The notes under the pieces are model-generated. The model was given only the letters and a program-made list of their open reading frames with translations, was not told where the DNA came from and made no database searches. The position numbers and the translations under genes are program-made. 64,000 bases of DNA from Sipunculus nudus (taxonomy: Eukaryota > Annelida > Sipuncula > Golfingiida > Sipunculidae), in NCBI GenBank assembly GCA_026874595.1, contig CM049309.1:49212079-49276078 (forward strand). Direction: 5' to 3'. Shown here in pieces: positions 22,401 to 37,400 of this stretch; within the stretch, counting starts at the first letter, position 1; each line of letters begins with the position of its first letter.

Positions 22401-25400
22401 GCATCACAAAATTTTATGCAAAAAATTATTCATCTAAAAAAATCTATCAGATTTTGCTTATTTTTTGGCTAACTGTATTTTCTTAGATTTTATAGGGAAA
22501 AAGCTAAAAAAGCTTTAAAAATCTTCTTCTCCGAAACTGTTCAGCCAAATTGTCCAATGTTTCACAGAAATGATCCCTGGAACAATCTCTCTCAAGTTTG
22601 TTCGAATGGTTTAAGTTCGGTGATTTTTGGCCGAGTTACAGCTAGTTGAACTTAGTCATCTGTCCAAAAAAGCATACTAAAATTACAATCTTAGAAACGG
22701 CTGGAGCTATCATCACCGAATTTTATGCCAATGTTGGTCACATTAGTCACATTTGAAATTGAGGTATTGGTGGCGCCACCTGCATAGGCCTTTTTGTAAG
22801 GGGTTCGTCAGTGCCTGTATCATACTGACAGCTACAAAAAACTTCTTCTCTGAAACCATACAGTCAAATTGTTTAATATCGCACAGAAATGATCTTAGGA
22901 TAGTGCTTTCTGAAGTTTGTTCAAATGTTCTCAGTTCAGTATCTTTTGGCTGAGTTATTGGAAGCTGAATTTAGTGATATGCCATAACAGCCTATTTTAC
23001 CTCAGTGGCTACAAAGATCTTCTTCTCAAAAACCACTGGGCCAAATTCTTAAATCTCACACATTAATTATCCTTAGATGTTGATAATTCAAGTTTGTTCA
23101 AATGGTTTTGATTCAGTGATTTTTGGCTGAGTTATGAGAAGCTTAACTTAGCCATTTTGCTTTATTTTCCCATATGAGTTATAAACCTGCAAAACGTTTT
23201 TTGACTGACACCACTGAGGCCAATTTGTTTATTATAATTGTCTTTTATGGTTCAAAAGAATGAATTTTGGCTGAATTATAAAGATTGAATTGAGTCATTT
23301 TACCATATATGTTAGCTGAATGAAGCAGATTCATCTAACCTGGAACCAGTTTATCAGCATCCGTTACATCATGCCTCCAGACATTTAGATTTCAGGTTAT
23401 CTTTGGTTAATACTGACAAGAATGTTTTTTAAAAAACTTTTAAAAAATGTAGATTTATGATTTTAGATATTCCTCATGCCAGGCAATGTTTACAATCACA
23501 GGTATACGTTCACCCATACTATTTCGAAAACGACTGGAGCTTGCATCATGAAATTTAATGCAAAAAATTAGCCATCTGAAAATATCTGCATTTTTTCAGA
23601 TTTTATGGAGAAAAAGCTAAAAAACTTTAAAAATCTTCTCCGATGAAACTCTCAATCCAATTTTTCAATATTTCACAGAAATAATCTTTTATACTGTCTC
23701 TCTCAAGTTTGTTCAGATGGTTCAAGTTCGGTGAATTTTGGCTGAATTACAGGAAGTTGAACCTAGTCACCTGTCCAAAAAATGTCCAAACTAAAATGAC
23801 AATCTCAGAAACGGCCAAAGCTATCGTCACCAAATTTTGTGCCAGTGTTGGTCACATGAGTCATATATAAAATTCAGGTATTGGTGGCGCCACCTGCATT
23901 GACCTTTTTTTGTACGGGGGTCATTGGTCATCTGTATATTAACCCATAATTTCTCAGGAATAGCAGGAGCTACCATCCCCAGATTTTATGCAATAATCTG
24001 TCACATATCAAATGTTGTTGGATTCAGCTTATTTTTTGTTATCTGCTTCTTGTAAACGGTCCAGCCAAATTGTTCAGTATTTTACAGAAATGATCCAAGA
24101 GGCAAGCCCTCTCAAGTTTGTTCAAATGGTTTGCATTTGTTGAATTTTAGTGGAGTTACACAAATTTGAACAGTCATTTGGCCAAGTAAGCATACTGACA
24201 TAGTACTCTCAGAAATGACAGAAGCTAGCATTACCAGGTATTGTGCAAATGGTGATCACATGACTCATATTTATAATTGCAGATTTTGTGGTGCCACCTA
24301 CATTGACCTGTTTTTTATGGGCAAAAAAACTCCTAATTTTAGCCTCTTTCAGCTTAATGATGAAACTGTCAAGTTGAATTGTTCAATTTTTTTCAAAAGA
24401 ATTATCCTAGGACATGGAACATTCAATCATATCAGAATATACTGAGTTTGTTGATTTTTGGTTGAGTTGTGAAAAGCTTAAGTTGGTCTTATGGCCATTA
24501 TTATGTCTTTTAAAAACTGAGGACTGCAATAGTGTTCTTTTACAAAATTATTGTTTCAATTATATCTTCTGTAACATTGCACAAAAATTATTCTTAGGTG
24601 GCCTTTGTTCAAGTTTACTAGAATGATTTTTGGCAGAACTAATGGACCTTTAACAATGAACAAGTCTTTCAGTATGTGTGAACAGATATACCAACAGGCC
24701 AAGATTGAATCCATATCTTTAAATAGGTTGAGAAACTGCCAACTGTTTCAGATTTGGCAACAGATCAAGAGTTCATTCAGTGCAGCCAGATATAGGTCAA
24801 GAGTTCAAACAGTGCAGCCAAGCACAAGGCATGTGATCACCTCATGGGTGACATGTGAACACCTCATTGGCACCATGTGATCACTTCATGGGTGTCAAGC
24901 CCCTCAGGGCAGGGCCCTTGCATGAGCTTATGCAATGGTGTGGCTACTATTTCAGATTTGGCAGCAGGCTAGAGGTCAGTCTGGATTTATTTATAGCTTT
25001 GGCAGACTTTCAACTGTATCAGATTAGGAAACAGGTCAAGAGTTCACTCAGTGCAGCCAGGTATGGGTCAGGAGTTTACTCAGTGTAGTAGCTGCATTTT
25101 ATTTATAGCTTTGGCAGACTGCCAACTGTGTCAGATTATGCAACAGGTCAAGAGTTCACTCAGTGCAGCCAGGTACAGGTCAAAAGTTCACTCAGTCTAG
25201 CAAGGTGCAGGTCATGAGTTCACTCAGTGCAGTAGCCTGAGCAAGCAATTTGTCACAGTTCACTCGGGGCAACAGCCTTTCTCACCTAAGCTTGGTCAGC
25301 CCCATGCATCAGACTCAAGGTAAGTTTGATGTATTGGCCTAATATTTTGACCTGTCTATGTGTCTTTGATGGCTTTCTTGCTCACAAGACAGGTGTTGCC

Positions 25401-28400
25401 ACCTACAATGACTTTTGCACAGTGTGTGTCCCTACGTTTTTCTCAAGAGGGGTTTGATATATCAGTCTGAAATTGGGCATATGTATATATCTCTGATAGC
25501 TTCGTTGTATACAAGACTGGTGGTGCCAGCTACAAATACAATCTTTTTAGTGTTGTGTGTACCCATGCCAGAATTTCAGCAGTGATGTTTGTGTAATTGT
25601 TTCTTATTCAAAATGTTTAGTATTTGCATCATTCATATACATGAAAAGTAATGGTCCTGCATTGAAGCATTATACCTGGTGTATTTCCCAATGCACAGGT
25701 TCACATTATGCCTGTAGGCCTTGTTCATATTAATTATTTTGTCTTGGAAAATGCCAATAAAAGTCATGGCATTGTCCTGAAAATGTCATGTAATGTTGAT
25801 GTGTGTGAATCCTGATTACTGTAGCAATCAGATGTATCGCAGAGACAGTCTCAGGATAGTCATACACATTGAAACCAGTCTAGACTTGAGACTTTGGCTT
25901 CAGGACCTTTCTTGGCTCTGGACTGTCTTGAGATTTGTAATGAAACCTGCCTTAGGATTAGCTGACCAAGCTTACTTTCCTAACAGGATCCCAGGAGACT
26001 AATTTCCTCCATGAAAATAATCGGAAGTTTCAACACGTCACACCTCTGACTTTCAGGGCTGTAACGATTCAAAGATGCCCTGACACATCGCGATACATTG
26101 TCAGATATTGTATTGGTATCGAAAGGTATCCCTGTATCGATACATTGACCTTACAGAACCATCCAATAGAAAGTTGTGACATTTAACTAGCAACCTCCAG
26201 CATTTAATTATATAGTCAATGGCCTACTCTGTGTTGAGAAAATCATTGGCTTGAAACAAGTTTTCCCAGGATTTGATTGTCTAATTGCTTTGCAATCAAA
26301 CCAGTTGAAGGGGTTGTTTCCTTATTTAATATTCTGAAAGTGTGGAGGTAATGGTATGACGAACTTCACACATGATTTAACTTAAGAAAAAGAGAAGAAC
26401 AGTGACATTCTTATACAACTTACTTGTATTGTATCGTGAGATAATGTATTATAAACTAAAGCCCTAAGTACTTATTTCTCATTTAATATATTTGATATTT
26501 AATAGTCAGCTGTTGAGTTCCAACTAGTGGAATATGAAGATATATGTTTCACCCTTCAACTAGGTGTGTATATCCGTAGAGACAGATATTGTTTATACTT
26601 CTACAAAATATCCTGCCACATAATATGTCAAAACCATGAGGTAATAAAGCTAAACACCGCTAAGTTTTTGCCCATGCCAAGCACATGAAGACTTTTTCAC
26701 TCACAAATGATTTTAATTAATTACAACACTTTTAACTGTTGTTTGTGTTTCCATTTAATGTGTAACAGGGGTAGTTAATACCTGACAGGATTACCCCAGT
26801 AAAAATATCACTTATGGCAGACCAGTGGGAAGTTTTACAAGATCTACCTTCCAGAAAAATAAGTGCTGTCATACTACCCTTCCACCATAGGTCGTTTCTA
26901 CTCTAAAACAACTCTGTTTGGGCACTGTGAGACAGCCAGGACTACTTGTCTCAACTGTCAAACTACAAAATTTGTTACATTTCAGCACCTTCTGTTAACA
27001 TTTCACAAGCATAATTACAAAATATTACTTATTCCATAAAATCCTTACCATAAAAACACCCATATTTATGTAATTTGCCTTGAAACAATTCTTATCCAAC
27101 ACACTTGAATGGACTACATTACATGGACTACAGTATTACTTATTCCATAGATTCCTTGCCATAAAAACACTCATATTTATGTTATTAGCCTCGAAATGAT
27201 TGGTATCAAACTAAATTGAATGGACTACATTGTCCTCTTTACTACATTAATGCTAATGCGGCTGACGTATTTAGAAGTCCAGGTGCATTGTTGGGGTCAG
27301 ATTTTGACTCCAACAAATCCGTAAACAGCAGAGAGGTACTCTTGTGAATCTGAGTCTGTGCAGTATGCCTTCATATTTTACTTCAACAAAGAAAACACTG
27401 GTGTTTCCTTACATTTACAGAGTTCCAAAGAGTGTGGCTCTGAGTTAAATTCAAAAGAGCCAACAGTTTGGCATGTCATCTAACTTTGCTGGAGGCAGCT
27501 TGGTAGAAGGTGACCATTATGAACTCCCTTGTCTTATGATGGGAATTTCTTTTGGAATGGATTACTAAAGGTGTTGGGTTAATGTGCATTCCAAATGCCC
27601 GAGTGACAAGGTTTATTGAGGTACTGGGGCAGACCAGGACGAGGGAATGTCTTAATAAATTTGAAGAATCTCCATGACGGCCAGTGGTGTACTTAATGAA
27701 CTTAAGTCAAGAGGATCAGGTGGCAGTGAAATAAAAAAATCCATAAACTAAAGGATTTGGTGAAAGTAAAATGACAAGATGTGGCCTTGGATTAATGCTT
27801 ACTCTTGGTGTGATAGAAAGCAAATGTTAATGGCAGAGAGCTAAAATTTGATTTAGTGGGTTTTCTTCAGTATCCAATTTCACTGCAATCTACCTTTAAT
27901 TAAATGTAAACCAGTGAATTTATTGAATTTACTTTGGTTATCACTAATGTTGACAGGCCTGGCTGGCTTCAGCTTTTCCTTTCTTAACTTTTATTAAAAA
28001 ACATGTAAAACTGCAAGCTGTAAGCATCTGCCAAGTGCTTGTGTTAACCATTGCACGATGCTTACTGTGATTTAAGTATTTCTCCAGTCATGGAGAAATT
28101 CACTTTAGAACATTTTATGTTCTGACCAGTTTGGTGCCAGGTGACAAGAGAGACTGGTGGTTGTTCTCCGCCGCTCAAGTCTAATATGTTAACCCAAGAG
28201 GGGAATAAAATCAAATATCAGCTGCAATATTGGTTTGCTTTTGTACTTTGGCGGAAGTAGAAAGTGCTGTTAGTGGTACCAGAGTAATTTGATTCATGAC
28301 TTAAGGTTATGGTTTGCAGCCTGTGCTGACACTTGAGGATGAAAATAGCATTCTGTGATTGTTTTAGAGAAATTTCTTATGATCACGTAACCTGGCATCC

Positions 28401-31400
28401 CATGTTGATAGCTGTTTGATGGTGTGATGTAGGCACAGTTCAGTGCATAAACCTGATGCTAAGGCCCCAGCATTAAAGTTTCCATTAACTGTGTATGCCA
28501 GGTTCGTGTTCATGAATAAATATACAGGTGTGGTATTTATAAAAAAAAATTAGACAAGAAAGCATAACCTTGATAATCCTGAAAACATGTGGGCCATATT
28601 TGTCTTGAACAAGACTAAAGATTGTCATTGTTTCATGATTGATATGGTGATCCGTATCATAATGCAAAGCAGTCAGTTTTCCTTTATATATCAAATCTCT
28701 TTTTGGTTTAATGTTGAATTTATTATAATAATATAATTGTTCCAAAATATTTTAAAGCCAGAACCACTAGGGCCAATGATACTTGTAAAGAAAACCTGAA
28801 AGACTCCCTCATAATTCCAGTTCCTGGTGACAGGATATGATAGTTTCCAATCTATAATACAGAAGAATCTCTAATCAAGTTGCCTGAGTAATATTTTGTC
28901 ACTCCTATTATTTAAAGTATAAAAAAAATTGTCAGGTATCAATTAAATTAGTTTCAATTGCTGACTGAACCATTTTTCTTGCAGATTATCCCCCTTTATT
29001 TGTATGAAACATTGTGTCACAAATTCCCTGTAATTTATTAATCGTGTGCCTTCGAATTTACTTACGCATATTTTGCATAGCTGTAGCTTTTTCTCATAGT
29101 GTGACACCAGTTGTGCCATCTATTTTTTCTTGTTTGTGTCCTGTCAAATGCCTATTTTCAGACTGACAATTTATTGTCAATAAAATCACTGTATTTGCTG
29201 CTTTTAGCTCAGCAGTCATATACTTTAATTAAGACCTTAAAACAATGTGCTCTGACTATAGACTTGTATTTTTGTCATCTTATGAAGCTTGAACAATATT
29301 GGCAGACATGTTCTTGAAGAAAAAAATTGACAAAACATAATTTGCCCAGTGAAATCATAGATCATGGTTGTCAGCTGTGCACTATGGTATATAAGTTTTT
29401 CAAGATCAAACTTATTTGCTTGTGCATACTGCATACATAATCATTTGAGATCTTGCATTGCTTAAATGAAAATGCAACCAATTTAATTGATTATAATGAA
29501 AAATTAATCATTGATACATCAGTTATTCAGTACCACACTAAATTATACTAATAATCTAATATTCAGTTTATGGAAACTGAACCACACAGAATAAAGAGTA
29601 GTGGGACCCTTATGACTGCATTGAGATTACTTTTGGTGTTTCTAAATATTCCTGTACTTTTGGTGTTTCTAAATATTCCTGTACTTTTGGTGTTTCTAAA
29701 TATTCCTGCACCTTAAATATCAAAATTATTCAATTAACCTTCTTATAGGAGCATCCAGTATACTTCATTTGATATTCTAAAGTATGTACAGTTCCTAAAA
29801 TGTACTGTTTATGACATATATCACACCTGGGTCATTTTTGTCATAAACTTGAGTCTGCATAGCTTTATGTAGGGGACCCCTCAACATACCAGTGTTGTCT
29901 ACCCAATGTCTGTACTAATAAAAACAAACCATACCCTCCTTTGCCAAGTTTTGATTGGTTTGTCACACTGAGGTAACACTATTGTGACGTCTCACATTAA
30001 TAACCACAGGTTTTGATTTGTGTAACCTCACATGAATATTTGTGTATCCACACTTTGATATTTGTCTTATCGTCAAGTTGTATGGTTTATATGTCAAGTG
30101 GGCCCTTGCCCATAAGGACAAGGATGGGTCCTCACTTGGCCCTGGTTTACATAGATTCACCAAAGCTAGGTAGTCCCGTTTTAAGTTGTCTGTTTCTGCA
30201 GGCATTGTTGTTCAGGGCTGTATTAGTAAATTATCTCACAAAATGATGATAAGTATCACGATACTTTGCTCATTATACAAAACACAAAATGATTCATAAA
30301 TCCAGATTATTGCCTTCCTGTACAATATCTTTCATTCTCAAAATACTTAGTCTGCAGCTCAGACTGTCATACTAGATGATATTGCAGATTACTTTTGATT
30401 AAGTATGCATGTATAAACCTATACATCTGCAGAACGTAATTTGGTCAGTGGTTTTAAGAAATCTGTTCAACCCATCAACCATTATGGTAGTCCTTATTAA
30501 AGAGACATATAGATACATGTATATATATCCATGGCCTGTAGTAGCCATAGCAGTGTCTGTGGAAAACTGAAGATAATTGTATTTAAATGATTATTACCTT
30601 TGCCAAGGGGCGGGGGTTATGTTGTTGCCAGTGTTTGTCAGTTGATGAAATTTTCAAGATAGCTTGGCAATGATACAAGGAACAAGTGATGAAATTTGGG
30701 GTACATCCAGATCACCGTCTGGATCCATGAATTTTTTAAGGAAAATGCTGCGTTTCTGACAATGCAATTTAGGGGGGGGGGGGGGGGTAATGAGCTGCTT
30801 TGGCGGAGGTCAGCGCTCTCTGAGTGCAAATTTCTATAGTAACAATTCAGCCCACTGGATTTCAGGTTTTTCAGTTTGTATTGCCAGGAATAATTTAAAA
30901 AATCAGATGTTGTTAAAATAACATTCAGTAAACATTTTAAGGTCTGTTGAGGTTTCCCTTTTATCATGGATGTTGTAGCATAGTTATTACTAGTGTTCTT
31001 CAGCTTCCAAGTGCAGATCCTAAAGTACATGATCAGTCCTGACTGGTATTTTATAGTTCTAAGAATCTCACTGAGTTTAGTGAAAGCCTCCTTGTATTTT
31101 TGCCAGCTCAGCAGTTCTGTTGCCATCATCTCAAGATAATAATGATTGTGCATGAAAAGAGGCCCCTGGATATTTGTTACAAAGTAAACAAACCAGTAAT
31201 GGAATTAATCAAACTTTTTCATTATGTTTATTATCAGGTAACATTCATTCAACATATTGAAGGGGCATAAGCCAACTGGTATGATTATGTTTTTATGTCC
31301 TTTGAGAATGCCAAAATTAATCTTTTTCAGGATCGACAGATGGCCAGTTAAAAATATCTTTTGTTCTTTTGTTAATACACTCAGCTAATGCAGATGCCAT

Positions 31401-34400
31401 GATTTACAATGGGTCTATGGAGATTAATGAGAGATCCATAATAACAAGAGACAAGATGTGAATGCAGTTTCTATTCAAGGAAATGGTAATTAGAAGTTAT
31501 AATTACAGACGACTGTAACTTCTTTATTCTTTCAGGGTTTATGTCAACATTTCTTGAAAAGGCAAAAAGTCATTGTAGTTTATAAATTTGTCTTATTAAT
31601 ATAATTGGTCATTTTGGTAGAGTAATTGTGATCTCTGTATGGAGTGCTAGTTTAATTAAATAATGTATTGCTGAAATTTATTAACTGATTTTTGTGTTGT
31701 ACATCATAACATTACTGTAAATGTGTCATGAAGTAAAAGCAATTACAGAACAACAAAACATGGATAGAATGTGCATTTACAGTAAAAGTTGATTAAACAG
31801 TGATTTATATTGTATCATTCAAATAATATATTGGACATTTTTAAACAAACATTGACCTTTTAATTTGACCTGTTATATCTAGCTAGGTATATCACTTGGT
31901 TTTACAGAATAAAATATTTGATTTATCTCATTGTTGCAGTCAGTTATGACAAAGCAAAATATTATGTTAGCAAAATCTTTAGCCGTCCCAGGCTCAGTTG
32001 TGCCCAAGTATAAAAATAGCAAAGTTTTCAGCAAATTTATTATGCTTATGCTTCCAGATATTATATTGTTTTGAATATATGAGGCTCTTCTTTTGAGTGC
32101 CTCTGGTTTTATTGCAGAATTTACCAATAAAGTAAGTGCCATTAATCAAATTCTGCAGAATTCTGAATTTATAGGATTTGCAATTCTGAGAAGGGGCTCC
32201 AGTGGCAAATACCCAGTGGCTGCTTATCTGTATAAATGACAGCAAAACCATGTCAGCCAGAGATGTAATGAACTGATGCTGACTGGAAGCATGGGGAGAT
32301 ATATGAACAACATTACGTTCTTTTAAATTCTGCGACTCGCCAGTAAATCAATGGCATATAACATTAAACACCTCAAGGTTTATTCATTACCCTTCACAGA
32401 GTTACCACAGGCCCATGGTTTGGAAGTGATAAATCTGCTTGGTTTTTTTCATGCTGAATGTGTAGACTTAAAAAAACTCAGTTCCCTTAGGATGATTTTG
32501 TTGTGTTGTGATCATTGTAACCAAATAACACTGACAGCCATGTGGACATGAGAAATGAAACATTGATTCAAAAGTACCAGACTGTAATGATCAATGCATT
32601 ATTTCATGATATGCTATCGCTGTGATACTTCTCTCTCAATATGATACGAGCTCCGATAAATTTAAGATATATTGTAGTTAAAAATTGGTTACATTCCAAT
32701 CTGGGTGTGGTCATCCCTAGAGTGTTCCTCAGGTTTCTACATGGCAGATTCAGGTCTAATGGCCACCAACCTCTCTCTGCTGATAAATTTCCCACCTTGA
32801 GACTGTCCCTGGAGTACTTCCCTGTCATATTTCCATGCCCTTATCCTACCCTGACCTCGCAAAAATTTTCAAAACAAAAACTAAAAACTAAAAAGCAGAT
32901 GTCACTACTGGAATCAAGGGTATACAGCTAGTGTTTTAAATACATGTACATACTATAATAGAAATTAAGACATTGAAACAAATGGGTTATACAACTTTAG
33001 TTTGGCACAAGAAGGTTTTACTGTTATCAGGTCTGATCTGCAAAGACTGGAAAACAAGTTACCAGTTGATAATTGTCATTAATTAAGCACAGTAGTGGAA
33101 AAATCAATTGAGATTAGGCTGGTGATTTTGGGGTTGTTTACAGATGATTTGGTGGGTGGTTCCATGCCTTTATGAGATCATGGTGTTCATGATAGGCCAG
33201 TTGGGCTCATTGATTGTTTGTCAGAGGGAAGAGTTGTGAATTCATAGGCCTCAGCTCATTAGTGGCTGCATAATTGATGATTGGTGCATGGTGGGAAAAT
33301 ATCAATCACCAGGCTGTTCAAGGCATGTGCTTCTAGCACAGCAAGAAAGTGTTTCTTTACTGTAATAAAACTCTGTGTTTTATATCACAATCTTCTTATA
33401 ATTACATGAAGTTTTATATTTTGAATTCAAATGTTATGACATTGAGAGTGCACTTTTTTTCAGAAAAAAGGGAACATTTTTACCCTAGCTCATTTCCTGT
33501 GAGTCCTTGCATCTAATCATCTTTCAGCATTTAATGATGGTAGTGCCAAGAGGTAAACCATAATGAAATCAGAAGGAAATATCAGGCTGTTTGATGTGTG
33601 ATTGGTGCATATGAGGGGTGGTGTGGTTCATGTATGGAATTCCCGCTTGTATGCAGGGAGTGTACAGATCCATACTCTAATCACACAGCAAGCCTGACCT
33701 GATTTCACTCTCACTCTGTGCTGACTTGAACATGTCATAGTAAGCAGAACTATTTCCTCTTTGAAATAAATTTACAAGCTTATATGTTGTGAAATTACCT
33801 GACCCCAGCAACTGTGGCTCAGGGATAGAGCACAGGGTTCAAAGCCTGGAGATTGTGTGTTCCAGTCTCAGCCAAGGTGGTTTTTCACAGTTGGTTCCCA
33901 CCCAGGGTGAGGGCTGTGCTGGCTTAATGGGAAGGTTGTGCCCAATGGCCTAACTTAACTCACAAACAAGTGCGCCTTTGTGGGGGTTCCTTGGTGGTGT
34001 GACAAAAGCTATGGGGACATTTATACACTCAGGGTCTGCAGGTGCAGTAGTCACCAGGCCTGGTTAACACCAGGATATAAAATGAGAGGAAGCATGTGAT
34101 ACTGCTCTGTCAAGTAGTCCCAATCGGAATGGAATTCTGCAAATGTACATATAGTTAGTTAAGCTAGCATTAAAAAATGGAAGTGGTTACCTCCAACAAT
34201 AAATATTTAAAAAAAGGTGTCGGATTGTTTTGAAAAGTAAAGGTAAAACAAATGAGTAAAATTATGTCGCTGAACAGTATGTAACAAGCAGTGCTACTCC
34301 AGGTTTAGTATATATACGGACTTCAAAGGACACGGCTTAACCCTTGAACAGTAGTCCTCACATGTTTGTATACATGTTCAAATCACAGGTTGTTCAACCA

Positions 34401-37400
34401 ATAATTACATGGAGTTTGACGAAATATAATGTTTTTGTCTTTTTGTTCGTGAGGACTTTAAATTCGCAATATCCACTTTAGGAAAAATATCTTGAAAATA
34501 AACCCTAGTGAATAAGACACCCCTTCTACATAGGTCATTAATTTTTTTAGCCTTATTCACACCTCATGCATAGTATGCATGCCTGATACTGTAAATTTAA
34601 TAATGGCTACAAATAGTGTAGGTTACAATATGGTGGGATCACGGAAATTGAACCCTTGTGAAACACTGAAAAAGTGAGAATCATGAAAATTTAACCCTAT
34701 GAATATAAAGCCCACTACTGTGTCCCTTGTTTTGTAACTGATATTCACATGGGATAGATATGTGTCAAAGGACAAGATTGATGGAAGAGGTCATCAAGTG
34801 CCCTCCCATATATCCCAGAGGTCCCTGCCTGCATCTGAAACATTGGATTGTAATGGATGAGACATTGCTGTGAGCCCTGTTTCTGGGATTTAGTATTACA
34901 TATCAATAATTCATTGTTGATACTGTACTGTTGAGTACATTTAACATTGAAGAAAGTCTGACACTGAAAGTGAAAAATTAAGTTTGGTCTTGCTGTTACA
35001 TAGCTGTAGCTGGTTCGGACATGGATTTGACCATGGCTGTCTTATTAATTACTTACATCCCATAGCAGGTTGCAAGTTAAAACCATTTTCTGTTTTGTTT
35101 TCTGACTTATGTGGCTGGTTGTCACGGAAAGAGAAGATTTTTTTACTTTTCCAGCATTTGTGAATTTTGACATATGAATTATCCATGTCACAACCTCATG
35201 TTAGGGCATTAGAACACACATTTTAGGTTCTAGAATTCACCTTTTTGCCTGTTAAGTTTTTTTGGTATTCGGACTAGTGACCGTCTGCAGGAGTTGAAAT
35301 AACACAGGCAAACATGTGCACTGAATCCATTTTCATTTTGTACCAACCTGTTGGAAAAGTGAACACCTCGATGTTTTCAAAATTAATAGTATATATGTAG
35401 TAACATGCATGATTTTTCGAAATTTGCAATTTTGTCACTGTTTCGCGAGGGTTTCATTTTAGCAGTCTCACGGTACAGGGACATACACATGTGTTCATAG
35501 TTACACAAATCATTAAATACATGTATAATCTTAGAAAACAATGACTCAAAGGTACATAGAAAGGAAAGGTACATAGATCCTCTTGTTCATTATGGACACA
35601 TATTCATAAGAACTATATTATATTTTTAACCATTTTCTTTTTCAATCATATGTAACAAAGAAGATCTGATATTGTATATGATTTGGCTACAGTATGACAA
35701 TACAGAATAAAAATAAAGTTCTGTTAACATGGGTTGATGCAGATACAGCCAGATAGCACATTAAGTCCACAAAAAGGCTGGTGAACAGCTGGCTTTCACA
35801 GTCACCTATTGAGTATACACCTATGATGTAGTCAAGAAGGATCAAGTGCGGTGAAGATGCTTGAATCATTAATATCTGTCCCTTCATTTCTTCGTTATTC
35901 CTGTCTTCTTCCTCCTGTCAACCTGGCTGTCATTTAATAACTCTACTTTTTGACTGATGTGACAGTTTCGAAGGTTTTTGAGCTCTCCTTCCCATAACAA
36001 AAGGCCCGTAGCCATCAGCTTTATTGGCTTTTCTAGTTGTTACTTGTGAAAAAAGTGATTTAGAAGATGTACAGTCTTGTTTGTGGTTGCTCCACGATCG
36101 TACGAGCTTAAGTACACGTCCCTTAATTAACCAGATCACTGAAGCAGTGTGGGACTGAATACATAACGAGGCCTGATCAAGAAATGTTTGCCTTTGGGAA
36201 TTTCTTTTTTATATAGTAGAAAAATGGATTTATAGTTTCTTGGTTGCTTATTGCTGAGTTGGAGAATGTTGTGGTTTAGCTAAAATATTACCGTAATTAG
36301 ACAGCATTGTCAGTGCTAAAGTCAGGTAATTCAATACATAGCAATTCAAGTCCATTTTCTTAAAATTGTTTTCAGTTATCTGCCATTGTTGTTCATCTGA
36401 CACATTCAATGATTTTATAAGTAGCCTGCTGGTTATAAATGTTTCAAATGTGAAAAAGAAATCAGGAGTAATCAGTTATAGAAGGCTAATATAATTGAAA
36501 TACAATCAATGAAAGGGAATATTATGTGATACATTTCTGAAGAACAGTAAATTCCACAAGTATTGATGGAAGATTTAGAATAACACAGCCACTATGAATG
36601 TATATGCATATCATCCAAACTAGTTTGATTGGATTTCAATTAAATTTAAATCATCCTACATGCTGGGGTTTTTGCAACATGTCAGCAATGTTTAAAATAG
36701 CTGTATGGCAAATTCTGTTTAGGAACTTTCCAATGACACACCATTGATTCATTTAAACAGTTCATGTTAATTGAATTTCAGTGTCATATATTTTATATCC
36801 CAATACAGATTATTGTACACTTGAATGTTAAAAGGCAAATAGTGTGATAGAAGGACAAAAATTAAAAAAAGGTAAACTACCAGACTGCAGCTACAAGTCC
36901 TACATCAGTATATCCACAGGTTAAATTGAATTGACAAGATAATCATAGTGCAAATAAACCTAAGTGACATTTCATTTTAATACCTACAGAAAATAGTATG
37001 CAATACATACACCCTGGCTGAGAATAAATCAAGGAAAGCATAATTGACAATTGCCACATGCAAGCTGTGGTGGCAGTTACTGGCAGGCTGGTGGTGACCA
37101 CTGCCTGTCATGGCCGAGTTTTTGCGCTATCCTATTTTCTCAGCCTATTACGGAGGCTTTGTGCGGGTAGATTGCCTCCAGGTTCTCTCTGTGAAAAGCA
37201 TTGTTTATCATCTAAGTAAGTTTGATTTTATGCTGGCTGCCAATGACTTCGTTGACTGGGGCATCAGGGAAACGACCATGTGTCCCCACTGTTTAAGTAG
37301 AAGATTGTCCGTGAAGCTTCGTGGTTAGGATTGAGTGAATGAACCATCTGTGTGTCAGCGATATATCTATAGGTTTACATAAAGAACCTGTGCATTGATC

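Noticed and set aside
30638-31153. 171-codon minus-strand open frame
   Set aside because: It crosses a known type of dispersed repeat and a G homopolymer (read as prolines). No domain or splice support.
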